From positions 85,121-149,120 of the forward strand of contig CBDATU010000017.1 of NCBI GenBank assembly GCA_965199865.1: a stretch of DNA of 64,000 nt, read 5' to 3'. The first letter of the stretch is position 1. Each line of letters opens with the position of its first letter. The DNA is from JAPOUP01 sp965199865. GTDB taxonomy: Bacteria; Pseudomonadota; Alphaproteobacteria; Rhodobacterales; Rhodobacteraceae. The translations under genes and the position numbers were made by a program. Shown here one piece after another: positions 9,426-17,677 of this stretch. The notes beneath the pieces were generated by a model. The model did not search any database and was not told the DNA's origin. It saw only the letters and a list, made by a program, of their open reading frames with translations.

Positions 9426-9472
9426 TGCCAGAAGACTTCGGGGCTTGCACGCCGCTTCTGGCAGTCTATAAC
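9426..9472 (+). promoter_or_regulatory. Candidate carB promoter with overlapping inverted repeat
   Basis: TTGCAC (9445-9450) and TATAAC (9467-9472) are separated by 16 bases and lie 28 bases before carB. The -35 box sits inside the loop of a perfect 9-bp inverted repeat, TGCCAGAAG (9426-9434) with CTTCTGGCA (9455-9463). The arrangement suits an operator or an RNA hairpin, and the factor is unknown. Confidence 0.45.
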
Positions 9473-9500
9473 CTCGCCAATTTGCAGTGCCGAGGGACGG

Positions 9501-12500
9501 ATGCCGAAACGGGATGACATCAGGTCAGTCATGATCATTGGCGCAGGCCCAATTATCATCGGTCAGGCCTGCGAGTTCGACTATTCCGGCGCTCAGGCCT
9601 GCAAGGCGCTGCGTGAGGAAGGCTATCGCATTGTCCTCGTCAACTCGAACCCAGCAACGATCATGACCGATCCCGGGATGGCGGACGCGACCTACATTGA
9701 GCCGATTACGCCAGCATTCGTTGCCAGTATCATAGAGAGGGAACGACCGGACGCGCTGTTACCCACCATGGGCGGACAGACAGGCCTCAACACCTCGCTC
9801 GCCGTTGAGGCAATGCGCGTTGGCGAGGTGTTCCAGAACGGCGACCTGGACCGGCTCATGGTGGAATTCGGCCCAGACGTCGTCAACAGGGGAGTACTCG
9901 AAGCCTTTGGCGTTGAAATGATCGGTGCAAAACGCGCCGCGATCGAGATGGCGGAAGACAGAAAGCTGTTCCGCGAGGCAATGGAGCGAATAGGACTTGA
10001 AAACCCCAAGGCCGCAATCGCCAATTCAATCGATGAGGCAATGGACGCCATCGATTCCGTCGGCCTACCAGCGATCATCCGTCCGGCATTCACCCTCGGT
10101 GGAACCGGCGGCGGCGTCGCTTACAACCGCAGTGATTACGAACGCGTCTGCAGAATGGGCCTCGCCGCTTCTCCTGTCAGCCAGATCCTCATCGACGAAA
10201 GCCTGCTGGGCTGGAAGGAATTCGAGATGGAGGTTGTACGCGACAGGGCGGACAACGCCATCATCGTCTGCTCCATCGAAAACATCGACCCGATGGGCGT
10301 GCATACCGGGGACTCGGTAACCGTCGCTCCCGCGCTGACGCTCACCGACAAGGAATACCAGATGATGCGCAATGGTTCGATCGCCGTTCTACGCGAGATC
10401 GGGGTCGAAACCGGTGGGTCAAATGTCCAGTGGGCGGTAAATCCCGAAGATGGCCGCATGGTGGTGATCGAAATGAACCCAAGGGTCAGTCGCTCATCAG
10501 CACTTGCATCCAAGGCCACCGGATTTCCGATCGCCAGGATCGCCGCAAAACTCGCTGTGGGGTACACGCTCGACGAGCTGGATAACGACATCACGAAAGT
10601 GACACCCGCCAGTTTTGAGCCCACAATCGACTATGTCGTCACCAAGATCCCCCGCTTCGCCTTCGAGAAATTCCCTGGTGCCGAACCGACACTGACCACG
10701 GCGATGAAGTCGGTTGGTGAGGCCATGGCCATCGGCCGCACCTTTCACGAATCAGTGCAGAAAGCGCTGGCCTCAATGGAGACCGGTCTTGCCGGTTTCG
10801 ATGAGATCGAAATTCCGGGGCTCGGCGAGGATCCGGCGGCGGTCGTCAAGTTCATTTCCGCCCAGCACCCTGATCGGTTGCGCCATATCGCCCAGGCCAT
10901 GCGGGAAGGCCTCGATGATCACGAAATCCAGGCGGCGACCCGATACGACCCCTGGTTTCTTGCCCGCATTCGGGAAATCGTGACCGCAGAGGCTGAAATC
11001 CGGACCGACGGACTGCCAGAGCACGAGGCGGGCCTTCGAAAGCTGAAGATGCTCGGCTTCACGGATGCCCGCCTTGCAAAGCTCTCGGGACGTACCGAGG
11101 CTGAAATCCGCGATCTGCGCCTCAGTCGGGGCGTTCGGGCGGCTTTCAAACGGATCGATACCTGTGCCGCCGAGTTTGAAGCACAGACTCCATATATGTA
11201 CTCCACCTACGAAGCCCCAGCCATGGGTGAGGTTGAATGCGAAGCCATGCCTAGCGCCGCCACAAAGATCGTCATTCTGGGTGGTGGCCCCAATCGAATT
11301 GGGCAGGGCATCGAATTCGACTACTGCTGCTGCCATGCCTGTTTCGCGCTGTCGGACGCTGGCTACGAAACGATCATGATCAACTGCAATCCCGAGACGG
11401 TCAGCACAGATTACGATACATCAGACAGACTGTATTTCGAGCCCCTTACATTCGAGCATGTAATGGAGATTCTGCGCGTCGAACGGGACAGGGGAACGCT
11501 TCACGGCGTCATCGTTCAGTTCGGCGGCCAGACCCCGCTGAAGCTGGCCAATGCACTGCATGAAGCTGGTGTTCCTATCCTTGGCACCTCACCTGATTCC
11601 ATCGACTGGGCTGAAGATCGTGAGCGATTTCAGGAACTTGTCAGGGAACTGGACCTTCTGCAACCGAACAATACCATTGCATCGAACGATTGGGAAGCGG
11701 TGGAGGCCGCGGAGAGGATCGGCTATCCGCTCGTCATCCGTCCCAGCTATGTCCTAGGTGGGCGCGCCATGGAAATTGTCCATGACCGCAACCAGCTCGA
11801 ACGTTACATCTCGGAGGCCGTCATCGTATCCGGCGACAGCCCGGTTCTGCTCGACAGCTATCTACGGGGCGCCGTTGAGGTGGATGTCGACGCCCTTTCC
11901 GACGGCAGGGAAACCCATATCGCCGGCATTATGCAGCATATAGAGGAGGCCGGTGTGCATTCCGGCGACAGCGCCTGTTGCCTTCCACCCCATACTCTTC
12001 CAGACGATGCCGTCGCGGAGATCGAGCGCCAGACCATCGCCCTCGCCCGGGCACTGAAGGTAGTAGGGCTTATGAACGCGCAATTCGCGATCAGGAACGG
12101 ACAGGTCTACCTGATTGAGGTCAATCCCCGAGCCTCCCGGACGGTTCCGTTCGTCGCCAAGGCGACCGACTCGTCCATCGCCTCGATAGCCGCACGCCTC
12201 ATGGCCGGCGAATCACTGGATGGATTTCCGAAGCGACCGCCCTACCCGACCTCCACTCTTCCGGATGATTCATTGCCTTTCGCCGACCCGATGACACTCG
12301 TCGACCCTGCCATGCCCTGGTACAGCGTCAAGGAAGCCGTCCTGCCGTTCAGCCGGTTTCCCGGCGTAGACACGCTCCTTGGTCCCGAAATGCGCTCAAC
12401 GGGAGAGGTCATGGGCTGGGACCGGGACTTTCCCCGCGCATTTCTCAAATCACAGCTTGGCGCAGGGACTCCGCTGCCACTTCAGGGTACCGTCTTTTTC

Positions 12501-12872
12501 TCGGTGAAGGACGACGACAAGACCCCTCAGCTGATCGAGACCGCCCGCATCCTGGTCGATCTGGGCTTCACGATCGCCGCGACCCGTGGAACGGCCGCCT
12601 TTCTGTCAGACGCCGGAATCCGGACCACTCAGGTCCTGAAAGCCTATGAAGGGCGTCCGAACATCATCGACGCGATCAAGGATGGCGAGATCTCGCTGGT
12701 GATGAACACTACGGAGGGCGCCCAGGCGGTGGAGGACAGCCGGTCGATGCGCAATGTAGCGCTCATGGGCGGGATCCCATACTTCACCACAGCCGCGGCA
12801 AGCCATGCAGCGGCGCAGGCGATGAAGGTGCGAAACGAAGGGGATGTCGGTGTGAGAAGCCTGCAGGGATAG
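9501..12872 (+). CDS. carB: Carbamoyl-phosphate synthase large subunit
   Basis: The product is 1,123 residues from the ATG at 9501, preceded by GAGGGA. The open frame continues upstream to 9051, but those codons lie before the promoter-like region and match nothing. The enzyme uses bicarbonate, two ATP and glutamine-derived ammonia to make carbamoyl phosphate for pyrimidines and arginine. Two ATP-grasp halves are evident: EMNPRVSRSSALASKATG near residue 323 and EVNPRASRTVPFVAKATD near 872. A C-terminal MGS-like allosteric domain follows, with AATRGTAAFLSDAGI near 1028. The insert VGEVFQNGDLDRLMVEFG after residue 105 is longer than in enteric CarB, as in other alphaproteobacteria. carA is not in the window. 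Confidence 0.97.
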   Translation: MPKRDDIRSVMIIGAGPIIIGQACEFDYSGAQACKALREEGYRIVLVNSNPATIMTDPGMADATYIEPITPAFVASIIERERPDALLPTMGGQTGLNTSLAVEAMRVGEVFQNGDLDRLMVEFGPDVVNRGVLEAFGVEMIGAKRAAIEMAEDRKLFREAMERIGLENPKAAIANSIDEAMDAIDSVGLPAIIRPAFTLGGTGGGVAYNRSDYERVCRMGLAASPVSQILIDESLLGWKEFEMEVVRDRADNAIIVCSIENIDPMGVHTGDSVTVAPALTLTDKEYQMMRNGSIAVLREIGVETGGSNVQWAVNPEDGRMVVIEMNPRVSRSSALASKATGFPIARIAAKLAVGYTLDELDNDITKVTPASFEPTIDYVVTKIPRFAFEKFPGAEPTLTTAMKSVGEAMAIGRTFHESVQKALASMETGLAGFDEIEIPGLGEDPAAVVKFISAQHPDRLRHIAQAMREGLDDHEIQAATRYDPWFLARIREIVTAEAEIRTDGLPEHEAGLRKLKMLGFTDARLAKLSGRTEAEIRDLRLSRGVRAAFKRIDTCAAEFEAQTPYMYSTYEAPAMGEVECEAMPSAATKIVILGGGPNRIGQGIEFDYCCCHACFALSDAGYETIMINCNPETVSTDYDTSDRLYFEPLTFEHVMEILRVERDRGTLHGVIVQFGGQTPLKLANALHEAGVPILGTSPDSIDWAEDRERFQELVRELDLLQPNNTIASNDWEAVEAAERIGYPLVIRPSYVLGGRAMEIVHDRNQLERYISEAVIVSGDSPVLLDSYLRGAVEVDVDALSDGRETHIAGIMQHIEEAGVHSGDSACCLPPHTLPDDAVAEIERQTIALARALKVVGLMNAQFAIRNGQVYLIEVNPRASRTVPFVAKATDSSIASIAARLMAGESLDGFPKRPPYPTSTLPDDSLPFADPMTLVDPAMPWYSVKEAVLPFSRFPGVDTLLGPEMRSTGEVMGWDRDFPRAFLKSQLGAGTPLPLQGTVFFSVKDDDKTPQLIETARILVDLGFTIAATRGTAAFLSDAGIRTTQVLKAYEGRPNIIDAIKDGEISLVMNTTEGAQAVEDSRSMRNVALMGGIPYFTTAAASHAAAQAMKVRNEGDVGVRSLQG

Positions 12873-13025
12873 ACCGGAATGGACTTCGCCTTCCCTGCCT
12901 CTCCCATTTCCGAACATGGTGGTCCATGTGGAACAGGACCTGCCGAATCGCGAATCCGCAATCCAGCCGTGACAGCATCGCAGATGATGCTATTCTTCGG
13001 CCCATACTGAAACTGGAGGCAAATC

Positions 13026-13718
13026 ATGAAGATCATCTGGCTCGGCCATGGCTCATTCCGCATTGAAATCGAGAAAGAGGTTCTGCTGATCGATCCCTGG
13101 CTTTCCGGAAACCCTACCCTCCCCGAGGAACATCATGATGATGCGATCGCGGGAGGCACACATCTTGTATTGACGCACACTCATTTCGACCATGTATGCG
13201 ACATGCTACCGCTCGCGCGCAGGCTGAGGATTCCTGTTGTGGGCCAGTATGATCTGATGGGCTACTGGGAGGAGCACGAACAGATTCAGACGATCGGGTT
13301 CAACAAGGGTGGCACCGTAATGCTGGGAGACGTCGCGCTCTCCATGGTTCCCGCCTCGCATAGCTCGACCTTCAGCACCGCGGACGGCCTGCGCACGGGC
13401 GGCTCGGAAGTCGGATACATGATTCGAGGCGAGAACCATACGATCTATGTCTCGGGAGACACGGACATCATGGCCGATATGCAGTGGATGGGTGACTATT
13501 ACCGCCCCGACATTGGTATCCTCAGTGCAGGTGGACATTTCACCATGGACATGAAGGGAGCGGCCTACGCGGCCAGAAAGTTCTTCAACTTCGATACGGT
13601 GATCCCCTGCCACTACAGGAGCTTTCCTTTCCTTGAGCAGTCGGCGGAAAACCTTGTCGAAGGCCTTCCCGGCGTGAACGTCATCGAGCCTGAGGTAATG
13701 CAGGCGATCACGATTTAG
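13026..13718 (+). CDS. UPF0173-type metal-dependent hydrolase (MBL fold)
   Basis: The product is 230 residues, the family's standard length. It shows the metallo-beta-lactamase HxHxDH signature as THTHFDHVCD near residue 51. Further metal ligands are in VPASHSSTF near residue 111 and SGDTDI near 143, and IPCHY near 197 supplies the last histidine. The protein is a predicted cytoplasmic zinc-dependent hydrolase whose natural substrate is not established for the family. GGAGG lies seven bases before the ATG. It follows carB by about 150 bases on the same strand and could be co-transcribed, though I see no terminator evidence either way. Confidence 0.9.
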   Translation: MKIIWLGHGSFRIEIEKEVLLIDPWLSGNPTLPEEHHDDAIAGGTHLVLTHTHFDHVCDMLPLARRLRIPVVGQYDLMGYWEEHEQIQTIGFNKGGTVMLGDVALSMVPASHSSTFSTADGLRTGGSEVGYMIRGENHTIYVSGDTDIMADMQWMGDYYRPDIGILSAGGHFTMDMKGAAYAARKFFNFDTVIPCHYRSFPFLEQSAENLVEGLPGVNVIEPEVMQAITI

Positions 13719-13835
13719 GACGGAGGCAACCGGCCTCAGGCAGTTCTGTCAAAGAGCCCGCCTGACAGAGCTTCGCGGCGATGAATGGGGCACCTGGCCA
13801 TAGGTCCGGCGCAGATTCGACCAGGAACGCAGGAT

Positions 13836-14306
13836 TCAGCTGGGTGGCCCCACCTGTCGCAGTCCGTCAAAAAACTCCCTTAGGAGTGCCTCCGACTCCT
13901 CAGCCCGGATCCCGTCATATACTTCCGGAACATGGTGGGCCTGCGGATGCTGGAAGACGCGCGCACCATGCAATACGCCTCCGGACTTGGCATCAGCCGC
14001 ACCAAACAGAAGCCGTGCGATCCGGGCCTGGGAGATTGCCGAGGCACACATCGCACATGGCTCCAGGGTCACGTAAAGCGCATATCCCGGCAACCGTTCC
14101 GATCCCGCTTTCGCACAGGCCGTGCGCAGGGCGAGGATTTCGGCATGTGCCGTAGGGTCGCACAGTTCGCGGGTCCTGTTGTGGGTGGCCGCGACAACCC
14201 GACCCCGCGGATCGACAATCACCGCTCCCACTGGCACCTCGCCAAGCGTCGCCGCCTTCCTCGCCTCCGCCAGCGCCCTGTCCATCTGACTGCTAAATCC
14301 GCCCAT
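13836..14306 (-). CDS. tadA: tRNA-specific adenosine-34 deaminase
   Basis: The product is 156 residues. It converts adenosine 34 to inosine in the anticodon of tRNA-Arg(ACG). Zinc and catalytic residues are visible: HAEIL at 54-58 provides His and the proton-shuttle Glu, and PCAMC at 83-87 provides both cysteines. The downstream segment GAADAKSGGVLH matches TadA rather than cytosine or guanine deaminases. It is divergent from rluB with about 80 bases between starts, an arrangement common in Rhodobacterales. An alternative ATG seven codons in is possible. This gene is essential in most bacteria and is intact here. Confidence 0.93.
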   Translation of the reverse strand: MGGFSSQMDRALAEARKAATLGEVPVGAVIVDPRGRVVAATHNRTRELCDPTAHAEILALRTACAKAGSERLPGYALYVTLEPCAMCASAISQARIARLLFGAADAKSGGVLHGARVFQHPQAHHVPEVYDGIRAEESEALLREFFDGLRQVGPPS

Positions 14307-14388
14307 ACAGTCCCGATATCCCTCAAGCGTGGCAAGTGCTTTCCGTGTTGGTTATATACGGCTGGATTGAGGCCAGTTGAAGTATGCC

Positions 14389-15162
14389 ATGACCGACACC
14401 ACAGCCAATGGCGACCGGATCGCCAAGGTCATCTCCCGCGCCGGAGTCGCCAGCCGACGGGAGGCCGAACGCATGATCTCGGACGGCAGGGTCGCGGTGA
14501 ATGGCAGGAAAATTCCGTCTCCCGCACTGAATGTGTCAGCAACCGACAGAATCACCGTTGACGGCAAACCCATCGCCGCCGCCCAGCCGCCGCGCCTCTG
14601 GCTCTATCACAAACCTCCGGGCCTGGTGACAACCACACGCGACGAAAGAGGCCGAACAACCATATTTGATACGCTTCCCAAGGACCTGCCCCGCGTAATG
14701 CCCATCGGCCGACTGGATCTCGGATCCGAAGGCCTGTTGCTGCTCACAAACGAAGGAGGCCTCAAGCGGCACCTGGAACTTCCGTCAACAGGCTGGCTGC
14801 GAAAATACCGTGTGCGTGTCAGGGGCACGCCAACAGATGTCACCCTGGAGCCGCTACGGCAGGGACTGGCCATCGACGACGAGCGATTCCAGCCGATGCA
14901 GATTACGTTTGACCGCCAGCAGGGAGCGAATGCCTGGCTGACAGTTGGCCTACGCGAAGGACGGAACCGGGAGATCCGCCGTGCGATGGAGGCCGTGGGT
15001 CTTGCCGTCAACCGCCTGATACGTCTGAGCTACGGCCCGTTTCAGCTGGGAAAGCTCAAACGCGGTGAAGTTCGGGAAGTAAAATCACGAGTGCTTCGTG
15101 ACCAGATCGGGGACGCCCTGAAACACTGGCCAGAATCGGGAAAGAAGATCCCAACACGGTAA
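14389..15162 (+). CDS. rluB: Ribosomal large-subunit pseudouridine synthase B
   Basis: The product is 257 residues from ATG at 14389; an in-frame TTG four codons earlier is less likely. It modifies U2605 of 23S rRNA. An S4 RNA-binding domain at residues 8-60 (RIAKVISRAGVASRREAE) precedes the RsuA-family catalytic domain, with the active-site aspartate in GRLDLGSEGLLLLTN near residue 108 and GRNREIRRAME near 190. Proteobacterial RluB often carries a long charged C-terminal tail, and this short version ends soon after the catalytic domain. rsmD commonly follows in relatives but is absent here. Confidence 0.93.
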   Translation: MTDTTANGDRIAKVISRAGVASRREAERMISDGRVAVNGRKIPSPALNVSATDRITVDGKPIAAAQPPRLWLYHKPPGLVTTTRDERGRTTIFDTLPKDLPRVMPIGRLDLGSEGLLLLTNEGGLKRHLELPSTGWLRKYRVRVRGTPTDVTLEPLRQGLAIDDERFQPMQITFDRQQGANAWLTVGLREGRNREIRRAMEAVGLAVNRLIRLSYGPFQLGKLKRGEVREVKSRVLRDQIGDALKHWPESGKKIPTR

Positions 15163-15315
15163 TCCCTGACTCCCCCGCGCGGAGATGCAGATCCCCGCTT
15201 CCGCGTAACCGAAATGGTCGTAAACGAATTGCGCCTCCGTCCCTCGGATTGCCTAGCGCACCGGCTGAATATCCGCTAACGCTGCAACCGGCGATCAGTT
15301 CACCCTGCAGATCCA

Positions 15316-15987
15316 ATGACAGAATCAGAAACGCTCTTCAACCTGCTCAAACGCCGTCATTCCTGCAGGGCATTCCTGCGGGATCCCGTACCCGACCATA
15401 TCATCGAGCACCTGGTGGCCACGGCGGGCCGGGTGCCAAGCTGGTGCAATGCCCAACCCTGGCAGGTGATCGTTACGCGTCCCCCCGAAACCGACCGTCT
15501 CCGCAATTCTCTATTCACGCATGCGCAGTCAGCGCCGATCTCACCTGATATCGCATTTCCTGAACGGTACAGCGGTGTCCACCAGGAACGCCGACGCGCC
15601 TGCGGATGGGCGCTCTATGAAGCCGTTGGAATCGCCAAGGGCGACCGTGAGGCATCGACACGGCAGATGTTCGAGAATTTCCGGTTTTTCGGCGCACCTC
15701 ATTTCGCGCTGGTCACCACGGAGACCGAACTTGGCGCCTATGGTGCTATCGACTGCGGGGCTTTTGTTACCGTCTTCACCCTGGCTGCGGAGGCGTCAGG
15801 AATCGCCACGATTCCGCAGGCGGCGGTTGCAGGCTGTTCGGCGTTTCTGCGCGAATGGTTCGGGCTTGCGGACAACCGCCAGGTCGTCTGCGGCATTTCT
15901 TTCGGGTTTGAGGAAAGTGACCACCCGGCCAACGCCTTTCGCACCAGTCGGGCCCCGATCAGCGAAATTCTCACCTGGGCTGGCTAA
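15316..15987 (+). CDS. Nitroreductase-family flavoprotein
   Basis: The product is 223 residues. It has the FMN-binding signature RRHSCRAF at residues 13-20 and SWCNAQPWQVIV near 42-53, with the C-terminal GISFGFEESDHPAN near 194. Members are homodimeric FMN enzymes using NAD(P)H to reduce nitro compounds, quinones or enones. The SWCNxQPW pattern and length fit the group annotated as nitrobenzoate or general nitroreductases. The physiological substrate cannot be inferred from neighbours, which are housekeeping genes. No strong ribosome binding site is visible, but the ATG is the first in frame and alignment with the family starts here. Confidence 0.88.
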   Translation: MTESETLFNLLKRRHSCRAFLRDPVPDHIIEHLVATAGRVPSWCNAQPWQVIVTRPPETDRLRNSLFTHAQSAPISPDIAFPERYSGVHQERRRACGWALYEAVGIAKGDREASTRQMFENFRFFGAPHFALVTTETELGAYGAIDCGAFVTVFTLAAEASGIATIPQAAVAGCSAFLREWFGLADNRQVVCGISFGFEESDHPANAFRTSRAPISEILTWAG

Positions 15988-16246
15988 CCGATCGATACCG
16001 CCCGCCTCCAGTGCCAAAGCTCCCGCGGAAGCACCACCGGAAGCCGTAACCCGCCACGTTGAGCTGCGTAGATCCGATTCCCGCCATTGCCCTAGGACTT
16101 GCCCAAGCCTGCCGCATAGTGACATCGGCCAAGCCGTGATGCCGGACCGGCATTTGTCGCAGGGAAACCAGCTTAGGAATGCCCTGACCGTTGCCCCAAT
16201 CCCTGCATCAAGCTAGACCGTCGGCGATCGACACGGAGAGGTTCTC

Positions 16247-17167
16247 ATGATTCTTTGCTGCGGAGAAGCACTGATCGACATGCTGCCCTGCGAAACCGCC
16301 GCCGGCGAACCTGCCATGTCCCCCTTCCCTGGAGGCTCGGTCTTCAACACCGCGATTGCGCTTGGGCGTCTGGGAGCGCCGTCAGGATTTTTCAGCGGCC
16401 TGTCGACCGATCTGTTTGGGGAAATGCTAAGAGACTCTCTTGAGACCTCCGGCGTCGACGTCTCCTACTCGGTCTTTTCCGCCCGCCCCACAACACTGGC
16501 ATTCGTCAAACTGGTGGACGGTGAGGCTACCTATGCGTTCTACGATGAACGGACAGCGGGCCGGATGCTCAGCCCGGAGGACCTGCCCACCCTACACTCT
16601 GATGTGACTGCATTTTTTTTTGGCGGCATTAGCCTCATGGTTGAGCCCTGTGGCAGCGCATATCAGAAGTTGATGGAACGGGAGGCGAAGACCCATGTCA
16701 CCATGCTTGATCCGAATATCAGGCCGAATTTCACCACCGATGAGCATGCCTACCGCGCCCGACTGGAAAGCATGATCGCAGCTTCCGATATCGTAAAGCT
16801 ATCCGATGAGGACATCTTCTGGCTCTTTGGTGATGGATCCCTGCAGGACCGCGCCTTCGAAGTACTTGGAATGGGACCAGGACTTGTCTGCGTTACGGAA
16901 GGCGAAAAGGGTGCCCGCGCCTTAACGGAGAACTCAATTGTCCAGGTCGAGGCACCACCGGTGACAGTCGCTGATACGGTAGGCGCAGGCGATACGTTCA
17001 ATGCCGGATTCCTGACCGCACTGCATCGCCTGGGCGTGCTGGAAAAGTCCGCCATCGCCAGACTGGACGAGGCGACGATAGAGGAGGCCCTCACTCTTGG
17101 CGCTCGCGCCGCCGCGGTCACGGTCGGTCGAGTGGGTGCCGACGCCCCCTGGAGTCACGAATTATGA
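16247..17167 (+). CDS. PfkB-family carbohydrate kinase, probable fructokinase
   Basis: The product is 306 residues. It has the ribokinase/PfkB fold with an N-terminal CCGEALIDMLP, then PFPGGSVFNTAIALGRLG near residue 26, and the C-terminal signature DTVGAGDTFNAGFL near residue 244, whose GAGD contains the catalytic aspartate. The family phosphorylates sugars with ATP, and this sequence reads most like bacterial fructokinase giving fructose 6-phosphate. GAGAGG lies seven bases before the ATG. The stop overlaps the dtd start (ATGA), so the two genes are translationally coupled. The sugar specificity is inferred. Confidence 0.88.
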   Translation: MILCCGEALIDMLPCETAAGEPAMSPFPGGSVFNTAIALGRLGAPSGFFSGLSTDLFGEMLRDSLETSGVDVSYSVFSARPTTLAFVKLVDGEATYAFYDERTAGRMLSPEDLPTLHSDVTAFFFGGISLMVEPCGSAYQKLMEREAKTHVTMLDPNIRPNFTTDEHAYRARLESMIAASDIVKLSDEDIFWLFGDGSLQDRAFEVLGMGPGLVCVTEGEKGARALTENSIVQVEAPPVTVADTVGAGDTFNAGFLTALHRLGVLEKSAIARLDEATIEEALTLGARAAAVTVGRVGADAPWSHEL

Positions 17168-17601
17168 GGGCCCTTCTTCAGAGGGTTTCCCGCGCATCGG
17201 TGAGCGTTGGCAGCGAAACGGTTGGCGAAATCGGGCCGGGCCTGCTGGCACTGGTCTGCGCGATGCAGGCCGACACCGATGTTGACGCGGACAGGCTCGC
17301 CTCAAAGGTCGCCAGGCTGCGCATATTCCGTGACGAGGCCGGAAAGATGAACCGCTCGATCCGCGACACGGGTGGTCAGGCCCTGATCGTCAGCCAGTTC
17401 ACTCTGGCTGCCGACACCCGTCGCGGTAACAGACCCGGCTTCTCCAGTGCGGCAGCCCCGGACAAGGCGGAGCGTCTCTGCCAGAGATTTGCTAACAGAC
17501 TGCGGTCCGAAGGACTCCAGATCGCTGAAGGCAGGTTTGGCGCAGAGATGGAAGTCGCACTCGTCAACGATGGTCCAGTTACCATCTGGCTGGACGGCTG
17601 A
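17164..17601 (+). CDS. dtd: D-aminoacyl-tRNA deacylase
   Basis: The product is 145 residues, exactly the family size. It removes D-amino acids, and glycine, mischarged on tRNA. Both family motifs are present: SQFTLAAD at 77-84 and NDGPVTIWLD at 135-144, the latter bearing the cis Gly-Pro that enforces chirality. The start overlaps the end of the kinase gene by four bases. It is convergent with the peptide ABC operon, with about 75 bases between stops and no obvious hairpin terminator. Confidence 0.95.
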   Translation: MRALLQRVSRASVSVGSETVGEIGPGLLALVCAMQADTDVDADRLASKVARLRIFRDEAGKMNRSIRDTGGQALIVSQFTLAADTRRGNRPGFSSAAAPDKAERLCQRFANRLRSEGLQIAEGRFGAEMEVALVNDGPVTIWLDG

Positions 17602-17677
17602 CTGTCGGAGCGCTTCGGAATTCGGTGACCGGAAGAACCCAGCCGATTTATGCGGTCCATATGTCAGCTGCATGTGC

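Noticed and set aside
9051..9500. 150-residue N-terminal extension of CarB
   Set aside because: CarB homology begins at MPKRDDIRSVMIIGAGP with a ribosome binding site directly before it. The extension lies upstream of a promoter-like element and resembles nothing.
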